Below, in pieces: positions 1 through 10,805 of a stretch of 35,990 nucleotides of DNA; the first letter of the stretch is position 1; every line of letters begins with the position of its first letter. The DNA comes from Planctomycetota bacterium. Lineage in GTDB: Bacteria; Planctomycetota; J058. The DNA is taken from the NCBI GenBank assembly GCA_019636275.1, contig JAHBXY010000095.1:1-35990 (forward strand), read 5' to 3'. Below the pieces are notes generated by a model. It saw only the letters and a program-made list of their open reading frames with translations. It did no database searches and had not been told where the DNA came from. The translations under genes were made by a program, and so were the position numbers.

Positions 1-1286
1 GGGCGCGACGCCTGGAGGTGCAGGGTGCGCAGGGCGCCGAGCTCCGCCGCCAGCGCCTGCGACAGGCGCGCCGTGACCTCGCGCAGGCCGTCGACCTGCG
101 CGCGGAGCTGCCCGCGCACGAGCGACGCGCGCAGGAGGACCGCGCCCGCCGTCGCCGCGATCACCCCGGCGACGAGCGCCAGCCAGGGGAGCACCGGGGT
201 CGGCGGCGGGGTGACCACCGGCGGCGGCTGGAGGGCGCGCCGCGCGTGCTCCAGCTCCCGCTCGGCGAGGTCGAGCTGGCGCGCGGCCGCCTCGGGGCGG
301 CCCTGCTCGAGCTGCAGCCCGGCCTCGCGCAGCGCCGCCGCCGCGTCGTCCCACGCGCGCCGCGCCGCCTCGCGCGGCGGCGTGCCCTCCGGGAGGCCGC
401 GCACCGCCAGGTCGTAGGCCGTGAGCGCGTTGAGCGCCCGCCCGTAGCGGTCCTGCGCGTCGTGCCGCGCGTCGTCGAGCCGCGCCAGGCGCGCCTCGAT
501 GTCGGCCAGCGCCGCGCTCGTCGCCCGCAGCGCGTCGATCAGCGGCTCGGGCGAGGCGCCGCGGTGCTCGAGCGCCAGGGCCACCTGGTGGCGCAGCGCC
601 TGGAGCTGCTCCTCCTGCGCCGCGACGTCGAGGCCGAGGGCGCGCAGCTCGACGCAGCGCAGCTCGAGCCCGGTGAGGCGCTCGGAGACGATCTCGAGGT
701 CCTTGTCGACTGCCTCGTCGAGCTGCTCCCAGAGCGAGGTCCGGCGCATGCGCTCGGCGACGCGCTGGCTCTCGAGCTCGGCCACGCGCTTGTCCGCCTT
801 CGTCACCAGCTCGATCAGCGCGGCGGCCAGGTCCTGCCGCGGCCGGAAGGGCTCGAGGAGCGTCCGCTCGACCCGCGGCAGCGAGAGGGCCAGCCGGTCG
901 ATCAGCGCGCGCGGCGCGGCCAGGGCCACGCGCGCCGGCGCGGGCTCGGCGGCGCACACGATGACGAAGGTGCGGTCGGCGTCGAACTCGGGGTGCTGCG
1001 CCCAGCGGGCGCGCAGCTCGAGCGCGTAGCGCGGCAGCGAGGCGGCCACGGGCGAGCGGACCACGGCCATCTGGTAGCGGAAGCCCTGGGCCAGCTCGAG
1101 CCCGCGCAGGCGCGCCTCGAGGGCCTCGGCGCCGGGCAGGGGGAGGTCGGCCTCGAGCACGAGGCGGCGGCGCGGCTCGTAGGGCAGCGCCTGGGCGCTG
1201 GCGGGCGCGGCGGCGGCCAGGAGGGCCGCCGCGGCGAGGCACGTCGCCAGGGGAGTCCGCCGGGTCAGGAGACTCGCTTGCCGCAT
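1..1286 (-). CDS. Exported membrane-anchored coiled-coil protein, TPM-like N-terminal domain (3' end outside window)
   Basis: The gene starts at an ATG at 1286 and runs off the left edge without a stop, so about 428 codons are visible. The product opens with a signal peptide (basic MRQASLLTRR, an Ala/Leu core, then APASAQA). Residues about 35-140 resemble a TPM-type domain, with a strand-rich segment around RTFVIVCAAEPAPARVALA; this match is tentative. A long charged, heptad-like region follows (about 150-350), then a Pro-rich linker (PPPVVTPPPTP), one membrane helix (LPWLALVAGVIAATAGAVLL) and another helical region at the truncated end. The predicted layout is a large extracytoplasmic coiled-coil domain, one membrane anchor and a cytoplasmic helical tail. 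The role is unknown. A weak GAGG lies about 12 bases before the start. Confidence 0.72.
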   Translation of the reverse strand, partial: MRQASLLTRRTPLATCLAAAALLAAAAPASAQALPYEPRRRLVLEADLPLPGAEALEARLRGLELAQGFRYQMAVVRSPVAASLPRYALELRARWAQHPEFDADRTFVIVCAAEPAPARVALAAPRALIDRLALSLPRVERTLLEPFRPRQDLAAALIELVTKADKRVAELESQRVAERMRRTSLWEQLDEAVDKDLEIVSERLTGLELRCVELRALGLDVAAQEEQLQALRHQVALALEHRGASPEPLIDALRATSAALADIEARLARLDDARHDAQDRYGRALNALTAYDLAVRGLPEGTPPREAARRAWDDAAAALREAGLQLEQGRPEAAARQLDLAERELEHARRALQPPPVVTPPPTPVLPWLALVAGVIAATAGAVLLRASLVRGQLRAQVDGLREVTARLSQALAAELGALRTLHLQASR

Positions 1287-1560
1287 GTCCGGCCGGCCTC
1301 GGGCGCGCAGGGGTCGACGCTCGCGCGCGTGGGCGAGCGACCGTGGCGCCGCAGGCGGGACACCGACTGCGACCCGGTCGGTGGAGAGCCTACCTGTGGG
1401 CAGGCGGGAGGGCGAGGCTGGGCGGCGAGGGAAGGGCGACCCGCCCTCGCGCGCCCCCTGGAACGACGAAGGCCGCACGGCGTGCCCGCAGCGCGTGGCT
1501 CCCGGAGGAACCACGAGGCGCCGCGCGCAGCCATGCGGCCTCCGCGGCGGACCGAGGAGG

Positions 1561-1767
1561 CTACTCCTCCTCGCCTCCGCCGGCCGGCGCGGCGGCGGCC
1601 TTCTTGCGACCGCCGGCCTTCTTCTTGCCGGCCTTCTTCTTGGCGCCGCCGGCCTTCTTCTTGCCGGCCTTCTTCTTCGCGCCGCCGGCCGCCTTCTTCT
1701 TGCCGGCCTTCTTCTTCGCGCCGCCGGCCTTCTTCTTGCCGGCCTTCTTCGCCTTCTTCTTCGCCAT
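1561..1767 (-). CDS. Lysine/alanine-rich histone H1-like repeat protein (68 aa)
   Basis: This 68-residue protein is almost entirely Lys, Ala and Gly. It is built from about four near-identical units of the form AKKKAGKKKAGG, encoded by DNA repeats of about 36-39 bp, and ends in a short acidic tail (PAGGGEEE). The ATG at 1767 follows a strong ribosome-binding site (AAAGGGGGA). A perfect inverted repeat lies further upstream at 1795-1812. Such low-complexity basic proteins resemble the C-terminal tail of histone H1 and bacterial H1-like DNA-binding proteins, so nucleoid binding or DNA compaction is the likely role. This is inferred from composition only. The repeat number could vary between strains, since the repeats are multiples of three bases. 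Confidence 0.8.
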   Translation of the reverse strand: MAKKKAKKAGKKKAGGAKKKAGKKKAAGGAKKKAGKKKAGGAKKKAGKKKAGGRKKAAAAPAGGGEEE

Positions 1768-1794
1768 GATTCCCCCTTTCGAAGTGCCTAACGT

Positions 1795-1812
1795 AGAAGG
1801 GCGTGCCCTTCT
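1795..1812. promoter_or_regulatory. Perfect 8-bp inverted repeat in the leader of the histone-like gene
   Basis: AGAAGGGC-GT-GCCCTTCT is a perfect palindrome with a 2-base centre, lying 28 bases upstream of the ATG at 1767. It sits in a locally AT-richer stretch. On the minus strand a weak TTGCTG-N17-TAGTGT promoter-like pair lies just upstream of it. It could be an operator or a leader hairpin; function is inferred from position only. Confidence 0.4.
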
Positions 1813-2058
1813 GAGGCGCACACTAACAGTCACATCCCCAAACAGCAAATGGATCGTTTCGTGGGCGTCATGAGATGAGTCGGCGTGGATGGTGCGCGCG
1901 ATGGCCAGGTCGCGTCGCGGCGCGCGAGGGGTCGAGTATGATCCGCCCCCCGCGCGGGAATGCGCGCGGCCGGCCCCCGCGTTCGACGAGCGCGGGGCAT
2001 CATCGGGCATCACGAGATGACCCGGACACGAGTCGACGAGCGAGAGAGAGGGACCGCC

Positions 2059-2382
2059 GTGGGTGCAGTGCAGCAGGTGAGCGAGGCCGAGTTCCAGAAG
2101 GAGGTCCTCGAGGCGCCGGTGCCGGTCGTCGTCGACTTCTTCGCCGTGTGGTGCGGCCCCTGCCGCCTGATCACGCCGATCCTCGACGACCTGTCGAAGA
2201 CCTACGACGGCAAGGTGAAGTTCGTCAAGGTCGACATCGACGACGCGCCCGGGATCGCCGAGCGCTTCGCCGTGGCCAACGTGCCCACGCTCGTCGCCTT
2301 CAAGGCCGGCGAGGAGGCCGACCGCCGCGTCGGCGCCGCGCCGAAGCCGGCCCTCGAGGGCTGGGTCAAGTCGTTCGTGTGA
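2059..2382 (+). CDS. trxA: Thioredoxin
   Basis: This is a classical single-domain thioredoxin, a cytoplasmic dithiol-disulfide oxidoreductase reduced by thioredoxin reductase. From the GTG at 2059 it is 107 residues, the usual family length. The active-site motif WCGPC follows a VVDFFAV strand and the cis-proline loop (NVPT) is present. I chose GTG 2059 because AGAGGGA lies about 8 bases upstream and the length then fits. An in-frame ATG at 2017 and an open frame further upstream would add a non-conserved basic extension. A TATGAT at 1937-1942 could be a -10 element, but no good -35 is seen. The gene is followed by a strong hairpin (2390-2450) and converges on the sigma-54 regulator gene. Confidence 0.95.
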   Translation: MGAVQQVSEAEFQKEVLEAPVPVVVDFFAVWCGPCRLITPILDDLSKTYDGKVKFVKVDIDDAPGIAERFAVANVPTLVAFKAGEEADRRVGAAPKPALEGWVKSFV

Positions 2383-2389
2383 CGCCGAG

Positions 2390-2450
2390 GAGGCGCAGAG
2401 GTCGCAGAGAGGGGGGCTGAAGAGCCCCGTCTCTGCGTCCCCTGCGCCTC
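2390..2450. terminator. Long hairpin between convergent trxA and regulator genes
   Basis: Two 26-base arms (2390-2415 and 2425-2450) pair at 23 of 26 positions around a 9-base loop. The stem lies between the trxA stop (2382) and the stop of the convergent regulator gene (2493), so it probably ends transcription from both sides. No T-tract follows. The arms are built of GCAGAG/CTCTGC words like those of the dispersed repeat at 7454, 7797 and in menC, so this may be a diverged member of that family. Confidence 0.6.
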
Positions 2451-2492
2451 CGCGGCGCTCTCTGCGGCCCAGTGGACGGCCAGGACGGGGGG

Positions 2493-6581
<4,089 letters not shown>

Positions 6582-6582
6582 G

Positions 6583-7383
6583 GAGGGCGGCGGCGACCTC
6601 GTCGGCCGGGCCGCCGCGGGCCTCGGGCTCCTTGTCCAGCAGCCGCTCGACGAGGTCCGAGAGCGCCGCCGGCACGTCGGGGCGCGCCGCGCGCAGGGGC
6701 GGGGCGCGGCGGGCCAGGTGGGCGTGCAGCACCGCGCCCGGGTCGTCGCCCGGGAAGGGCGGGGCGCCTGCGAGCAGGTGGTGGAGGAGCACGCCGAGCG
6801 CGTAGAGGTCGGCGGCGGGGCCGATCGGGCGGCGCAGGAGCCCCGCCTGCTCGGGGGCCAGGTACCAGAAGCGCCGCGTCGGGTCCTGGTCGTCGCCGCG
6901 CGCCTCGAACAGGTGCGACAGGTCCTCCAGGCAGGCCAGGCCGAAGTTCGTCAGCCGCGGCGCGAGCGGGGCGTCGGGCGTGACCAGGAGCCCCTCGAGC
7001 ATGAGCGCCTTGTGCGTGACCCCGTGCGCGTGCGCGTGCGCGAGCGCGCGGGCGGCCGCCGCGCCGATCGTCGCCGCCTGCGCGACCGGCAGGCCGCCCG
7101 GCGGCGGCGGCGGCAGCGAGCGGGCGCCGGCGAGGAAGTCCATGACCACGAACGGGGCGCCGTCGGCCTCGCCGTGGTCGCGCACGCGCACGAGCGTCGG
7201 GTCGGGCGGGGCGGCCGCGAGGCGCTCGAGCTCGTGGAACAGGCGCGTGCGCCGCTCGAGCGAGCCGCCGCCGAGCGCGAACCGCTTGAGCGCGACGACC
7301 TCGTCGCGCGCGACGTCGTGCGCGCGGTAGACGACGCCGCTCCAGCTCCGGCCGACCGCGTCGAGGAGGCGGTAGCGCTCCAT
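6583..7383 (-). CDS. Degenerate serine/threonine kinase domain (N-terminal part of the sigma-54 regulator)
   Basis: From the ATG at 7383, 267 residues show a PknB-like fold: a glycine-loop region (GRSWSGVVYRAHD), the VALKRF lysine, and an activation-segment end with YLAPEQAG. The catalytic loop reads HGVTHKALMLEGLLV where active kinases have HRDLKPxN, so the catalytic Asp and the metal-binding Asn are missing. The DFG motif is NFG (LTNFGLA). It is therefore probably a pseudokinase that senses or scaffolds. At about 6582, in a CCCTCCC run, the natural continuation (EVAAAL then LALAGG) needs a one-base shift. Without the shift the frame stays open as arginine-rich nonsense. This is either a sequencing indel or a real frameshift separating the sensor from the activator. 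Confidence 0.85.
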
Positions 7384-7453
7384 GGGGCGGCATTGTCGGG
7401 GCGGCGGCGCGGCCGGTCAAACCCAGCGGGGGGGCCACCGGAAGTCCAGAGGA

Positions 7454-7482
7454 TCACAACAGAGGAGCAGAGGGAGCAGAGG
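7454..7482 (+). repeat. Dispersed GCAGAGG repeat, left copy
   Basis: This 29-base segment (TCACAACAGAGGAGCAGAGG and on to 7482) matches the copy inside menC at 32715-32743 at 28 of 29 positions. A third copy at 32895-32923 is nearly as close. An inverted copy lies at 7797-7824. Confidence 0.8.
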
Positions 7483-7629
7483 GCTCATGGGTCACTCACC
7501 CGTCCTGCTTGGGGAACCTCCGTGGCCCTGGCGGCCGACCGACGCTGCTCCGAGCCGCTCCTCCGGCGCGGCTCTCTCCGCCCTCGCCACATTCATCTGT
7601 TCATGGTGGCGGAGCCGGCTGACCGCGCT

Positions 7630-7670
7630 CACCGCTTGATCTGCGAGCGAAGCGAGCAGATCGAGCGGTG
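7630..7670. ncRNA. Extended hairpin capped by GCGAAGC (RNA or single-stranded DNA structure)
   Basis: Outer arms CACCGCT/AGCGGTG and inner arms GATCTGC/GCAGATC pair perfectly around one mismatch. The apex is GA-GCGAAGC-GA, that is tandem G-A mismatches capped by the GCGAAGC mini-hairpin, which is known for unusual stability in single-stranded DNA. Whether it is transcribed is unknown; the ncRNA label is only a proposal. Confidence 0.35.
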
Positions 7671-7688
7671 GCGCCATCCCCGAGCGGA

Positions 7689-7703
7689 GGCCGCGTAGCG
7701 GCC
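7689..7703. repeat. Perfect short hairpin GGCCGC-GTA-GCGGCC
   Basis: A 6-bp perfect stem with a 3-base loop, 19 bases beyond the larger hairpin and inside the same repeat-bounded region. Confidence 0.45.
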
Positions 7704-7796
7704 GGAGCGAGGGCGACAGGTGCCTCACTGCGGATCGGAGCATCGAGCCGCGCGCCCGGACGTGGCCATCAGAACGAGCGACAGCCGCTGTGAGAG

Positions 7797-7824
7797 CTCT
7801 GTTCCCTCTGTTTCTCTGCTGTGA
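7797..7824 (-). repeat. Dispersed GCAGAGG repeat, inverted right copy
   Basis: Read on the minus strand this is TCACAGCAGAGAAACAGAGG and on through eight more bases. It matches the left copy at 7454 at 24 of 28 positions in the opposite orientation. Confidence 0.7.
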
Positions 7825-7860
7825 GACCCACTCGAATGCGGTCAGGCGTGGCGCAGGCCG

Positions 7861-8925
7861 TCAGTCGGTCTTGCCGCGCCCGCCCGCGCCCGCGCCGCGC
7901 GTCGCGGCGCGCCACACGAGGTCGAAGATCGGCTCGATGAAGATCGCGCTGTGCCCGGTGACGATCGACGTGGCGTCGACGTTCACCACGTGGCGGTCGG
8001 GCGCGCCCGGCCAGCGGGCCTGCGGCTCGTTCAGGGCGCCTTCGAGGCGCACGGGGTCGACGATGCCGTCGAGCCGGAGCGTGGCGTAGCGCTCGCCGCC
8101 CAGGGCGCGGTCGGCGCCCTCGCGCCCGAGCGCCGGGCTGCGCATGGCGTTCTTGTAGGCCAGCTCCAGCACGTCGTCCTGGCGCGAGTGCACGTTGACG
8201 ATCAGGCCGGTGCGCCCGGGCGCCATGGGGAAGCCGCCGATGAGCGAGCCGCCGCGCTCGGGGAGGAGCGCGTCCTGGTCCACCGCCGCCTCGAGGAGCA
8301 CCGCCGCGTGCGCGCGGAGCTGCGTGGCCGGGCCCTCGGCGTTGAGCGACGAGAGGACGAGGCGGCCGCCGAGGCTGTGGCCGACGAGGACCACGCGCGC
8401 GCCCGGGACGCGCTCGCCCAGCCGCGCCAGGAGCGGCGCGACGCGGCGCGCGCCGATCACCTCGGCGTTGACGGCGGACTCGTGGAAAACCAGCCGCTTG
8501 CTGTCCCAGTGCACGGCGACGAACCCGAGCCGGGCCGGGTCGACGCCGTCGCGGCGCGCGCGCTCGACGAGCCCCTTGACCAGCTGGCCCGTGAACTCGC
8601 GGCCCGACTGCACGTCGTTCATCCAGCCGTGCGCGATCAGGAACACGTGCGCGGGCGTCGCGGCGGCCAGCGCCTCGACGACGGCCGGCGAGCCGGCGTA
8701 GCGGAAGCGCACGCCGTCGAGGTCGCGCTCCCGCGGGTCGGTGAGCTCGGCGCTCAGGGCGTCGAGCTCGATCACGTGGCACTCGGCGGCGGGCGCGGTC
8801 GTCGTCGTCGGCGCCGCCGGCGCGGCGTCGTGGTCGGCCGGCCGCTCGGGCGGCGCCCCGAGCAGCGCGCAGCCCCCCAGGGCCGCGGCGAGGATGGTGG
8901 CCAGGAGCGTGCGGCTCAGCGTCAT
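7861..8925 (-). CDS. Lipoprotein alpha/beta hydrolase (354 aa)
   Basis: The ATG at 8925 begins a lipoprotein signal peptide (MTLSRTLLATILAAALGGC) with the lipidated Cys after LGG. After a Thr/Pro/Ala linker comes an alpha/beta-hydrolase core: a strand plus HGW oxyanion region (HVFLIAHGWMNDV) and the nucleophile elbow GHSLGG. The family includes lipases and esterases related to the DUF900 type. It is probably anchored to a membrane facing the periplasm; the substrate is unknown. GGGGAGACC precedes the start. The ATG overlaps the TGA of the preceding frame (TGATG at 8923-8927), which implies translational coupling to the NYN-domain gene. Confidence 0.88.
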   Translation of the reverse strand: MTLSRTLLATILAAALGGCALLGAPPERPADHDAAPAAPTTTTAPAAECHVIELDALSAELTDPRERDLDGVRFRYAGSPAVVEALAAATPAHVFLIAHGWMNDVQSGREFTGQLVKGLVERARRDGVDPARLGFVAVHWDSKRLVFHESAVNAEVIGARRVAPLLARLGERVPGARVVLVGHSLGGRLVLSSLNAEGPATQLRAHAAVLLEAAVDQDALLPERGGSLIGGFPMAPGRTGLIVNVHSRQDDVLELAYKNAMRSPALGREGADRALGGERYATLRLDGIVDPVRLEGALNEPQARWPGAPDRHVVNVDATSIVTGHSAIFIEPIFDLVWRAATRGAGAGGRGKTD

Positions 8926-9347
8926 CACTGGTCTCCCCGGGCGCGCAGGATGCGCTCCTCGTCGATGTCCTCGTCCGGCACCGGCGGGCGCTCCTCCTCG
9001 TCGTGGAGGAAGCGCGAGGGCGCCTCGTACCTGGCGCCCAGGCGGTCCTGTCCCGTGGCGCCGCGGCCAGGCGAGCGGCCCCGGCCGCCGCCGCCCGCGC
9101 TGAGCTGGCTCGGCTGCGGCTCCGGCGCGCCGGTGGCGCGCTGCGCCGGCGGCGCCAGCTGTTTGCGCCCGCGCCCGTCGCCGGCGCGTTCGGGGCGGCA
9201 CTTTAGCTGCGGTCGCTCGTCGTCCCGTCCGTCGACCGGGCTGCGCGCCGGCGGCTGCGCGGCCTGGGTACGCTGGTCACCGCGCCGCGGCTCGGGCGGC
9301 GCGCGCCGTTTCGCCCGTCCCCGCCGCTGGCCAGTGGTGTCGCCGCG
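8925..9347 (-). CDS. Arg/Gly/Pro-rich C-terminal tail of the NYN protein, in a shifted frame
   Basis: In the frame ending with TGA at 8925-8927, codons are strongly G/C at the third position. They encode an Arg/Gly/Gln/Pro-rich segment (RRGRAKRRAPPEPRRGDQ..., later GGGGRGRSPGRGATGQ) followed by a conserved-looking acidic end (DEDIDEERILRARGDQ). No start codon with a ribosome-binding site is present. It reads on naturally from the NYN protein if one base is missing near 9345. Its stop overlaps the start of the lipoprotein hydrolase, as expected for a true gene end. I infer that the real NYN protein ends here rather than at 9203. RG-rich tails often bind RNA. Confidence 0.6.
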   Translation of the reverse strand, partial: RGDTTGQRRGRAKRRAPPEPRRGDQRTQAAQPPARSPVDGRDDERPQLKCRPERAGDGRGRKQLAPPAQRATGAPEPQPSQLSAGGGGRGRSPGRGATGQDRLGARYEAPSRFLHDEEERPPVPDEDIDEERILRARGDQ

Positions 9348-10207
9348 GCGTCGGCGGCGGGCGCGGGCGCGTCGCCCTCCGGGGGCGGCGGCGGGCCGTC
9401 GTCGTGCAGCGGCGCGGGCTCGCCGCTGCCGTGGCGCGAGAACAGCTCGTGCGCGCGGTCGAGGCAGTAGGCGGTGAAGAGCTGCCCGGGGTTGTACTTG
9501 TCCTCGACCTTCAGCTTGCGCAGGACGCCGCAGCCGATCGCGTCGGAGAGCAGGCGCTCGGCCGCGTCGAACGAGCGCTCGACGCGCTCCAGGCGGCGGA
9601 CGACCGTCTCGCGGATGTACTTGAAGTTCAGGTAGCGCTTGCGCCGCTCCAGGTCCTCGAGCAGGGGCACGAGCAGGGCCAGCCCCTCGAGGTCGCGCGG
9701 CTCGACCGGCGGCATGGGCAGGAGCTCGGTGGCCGTGGCCGCCGTGGCCAGCGCCTCGGAGAGGCCGCCTTCGGCGCCCAGCACGACGACCTCCTTCTGG
9801 AAGCGCTCGCGCGTGAGCCGGACCGCCCGCGCCGCCGCGTCGTCGGCGGTCGCCACGACGAACAAGTCCACCTCGGGCCCGCCGGCGTCGGGGAACAGCA
9901 CCTCGATGATGCGCGCCAGGACCTCGAGGTCGACGACGTCGCGGACGACGTCGCGCCGCCGGCCCCCCTGGTCGCGCACGCGCGCCGCGCGGTCGACCTG
10001 CACCGCCTCGACCTCCTGCGCGGCGAAGCCCTCGCGCAGGTCCGCCGGCAGCTCGCTCCAGTCGCCCAGGGCGGCCGCCGTGACGAGGTCGCCGCGGGCC
10101 CGCGCGGCGGACACCACGAGGGCCGGGTCGAGCGGGCGGTTGTGGGCGGTGCGCAGGTGCTGATGCAGGCTCTCGACGTCGACGAAGAGGGCTACCTTCC
10201 TCGGCAC
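9203..10207 (-). CDS. NYN (PIN-like) domain protein
   Basis: The GTG at 10207, preceded by AAGGAG at 9 bases, begins PRKVALFVDVESLHQHLR, the first strand and acidic residue of an NYN domain (LabA/DUF88 type; PIN-like, putative metal-dependent RNase). Further conserved parts include a region around VDLFVVATADDAAARAVRL, where NYN proteins place another acidic cluster. A second helical region follows (RKRYLNFKYIRETVVRRLE), resembling a winged-helix or LOTUS/OST-HTH-like module. After about residue 285 the frame becomes Pro-rich and ends at 9203. The adjacent frame carries a better-looking RG-rich tail to 8925, so the C-terminus given here is probably wrong because of a one-base shift near 9345. 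A role in RNA metabolism is inferred from the family. Confidence 0.82.
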   Translation of the reverse strand: MPRKVALFVDVESLHQHLRTAHNRPLDPALVVSAARARGDLVTAAALGDWSELPADLREGFAAQEVEAVQVDRAARVRDQGGRRRDVVRDVVDLEVLARIIEVLFPDAGGPEVDLFVVATADDAAARAVRLTRERFQKEVVVLGAEGGLSEALATAATATELLPMPPVEPRDLEGLALLVPLLEDLERRKRYLNFKYIRETVVRRLERVERSFDAAERLLSDAIGCGVLRKLKVEDKYNPGQLFTAYCLDRAHELFSRHGSGEPAPLHDDGPPPPPEGDAPAPAADAAATPLASGGDGRNGARRPSRGAVTSVPRPRSRRRAARSTDGTTSDRS

Positions 10208-10289
10208 GCTACGAGGCTCCTTCGTGAGGCGCACCGGGGTGCGCACGACGGGCGGGGGCCGCGCCGCGCGCGGGATCGACGCGCGCGCA

Positions 10290-10318
10290 GGCGGCCACCC
10301 TGTATACCAGCGGCCGCC
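10290..10318. terminator. Hairpin GGCGGCC/GGCCGCC with 15-base loop
   Basis: A perfect 7-bp stem in the gap between the 72-residue gene (ends 10439) and the NYN gene (starts 10207), both on the minus strand. The loop includes GTATAC. There is no T-tract, so terminator function is uncertain. Confidence 0.35.
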
Positions 10319-10375
10319 CGCGGGATGAAGCGCGAGCTCCCCGAGATGACGCGGAGGCCACGGCCGACGCCGGCC

Positions 10376-10396
10376 GCTCCCCTCCGTCGGGGGAGC
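10376..10396. terminator. Hairpin GCTCCCC/GGGGAGC downstream of the sigma-factor genes
   Basis: A perfect 7-bp stem with a 7-base loop, 43 bases beyond the stop of the 72-residue gene on the minus strand. It is a plausible end of the sigma-factor transcript. Confidence 0.4.
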
Positions 10397-10438
10397 CGCC
10401 GGCGTCCGCCGCGGCCTCCATGTCGCGCCCCTCCCGGG

Positions 10439-10657
10439 CTAGGAGCGGATGACCCGCTCGCGCCGGAGCTGCGCCTCGATCTTCGACCAGAGCCCCGCGG
10501 GCGGCTGCTCGGCGACGGCCTCCAGCAGCGCATCCGCGGACGCTCTCACCGCCTCGCCGCGCGGCCGCGCCGCGCCGACGACGTCGTCGTCGTCAGGACC
10601 GACCACGACGGGCACGGCCTCGGCCGCCCCGACGTGCTCGTGGCTCAGGTTCTCCAC
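10439..10657 (-). CDS. Small acidic protein downstream of an ECF sigma factor (72 aa)
   Basis: The GTG at 10657 follows GGGGAGTGA. The product is 72 residues with an acidic, valine-rich N-terminal half (AVPVVVGPDDDDVV) and a helical C-terminus (AGLWSKIEAQLRRERVIRS). That C-terminus resembles the LW-x-IE-x-L helix often found near the end of short anti-sigma proteins. No zinc-binding Cys/His cluster is present. It lies 148 bases downstream of the ECF sigma gene on the same strand, so a regulatory partner is plausible but unproven. Confidence 0.6.
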   Translation of the reverse strand: MENLSHEHVGAAEAVPVVVGPDDDDVVGAARPRGEAVRASADALLEAVAEQPPAGLWSKIEAQLRRERVIRS

Positions 10658-10735
10658 GCACTCACTCCCCGGTCAGTTCGCGCCCCTCTCGAGGCGCTCC
10701 TCGACGGATCCGCCGCCTCCGGCGTCCCCACGCCG

Positions 10736-10787
10736 GTCGGCTCCGCCGACCCCAGACCCCCGGGGGCCCACCGGCGTGCGGCCGGTG
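10736..10787. promoter_or_regulatory. Hairpin cluster between ECF sigma gene and small protein gene
   Basis: Two perfect stems (GTCGGC-TCC-GCCGAC at 10736-10750 and CACCGGC-GTGCG-GCCGGTG at 10769-10787) flank a GC-only palindromic segment (CCCCCGGGGG). All lie in the 148-base gap between the two genes. They could attenuate or stabilise the transcript. Confidence 0.4.
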
Positions 10788-10805
10788 AGCGCGCTTATAC
10801 CACCG

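Larger units (their letters stand above)
7384..7860. other. 477-bp non-coding region holding an inverted-repeat-bounded element
   Basis: No convincing gene lies between the regulator start (7383) and the lipoprotein stop (7861). The stretch from 7454 to 7824 (371 bp) is bounded by inverted copies of the dispersed repeat. It contains two strong hairpins (7630-7670 and 7689-7703). An open frame at 7492-7743 (-) has arginine-rich, low-quality composition and no ribosome-binding site, so I treat it as chance. The region must also hold the promoter of the regulator gene, although I see no clear -35/-10 pair. Confidence 0.6.

Noticed and set aside
7492..7743. 83-residue minus-strand open frame in the intergenic region
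   Set aside because: No ribosome-binding site, low-quality composition, and it overlaps the hairpins of the repeat-bounded element.
10192..10533. Minus-strand frames of 70-113 residues between the NYN and 72-residue genes
   Set aside because: Arg/Ser-rich, overlapping the terminator-like hairpins and the true small gene in another frame.
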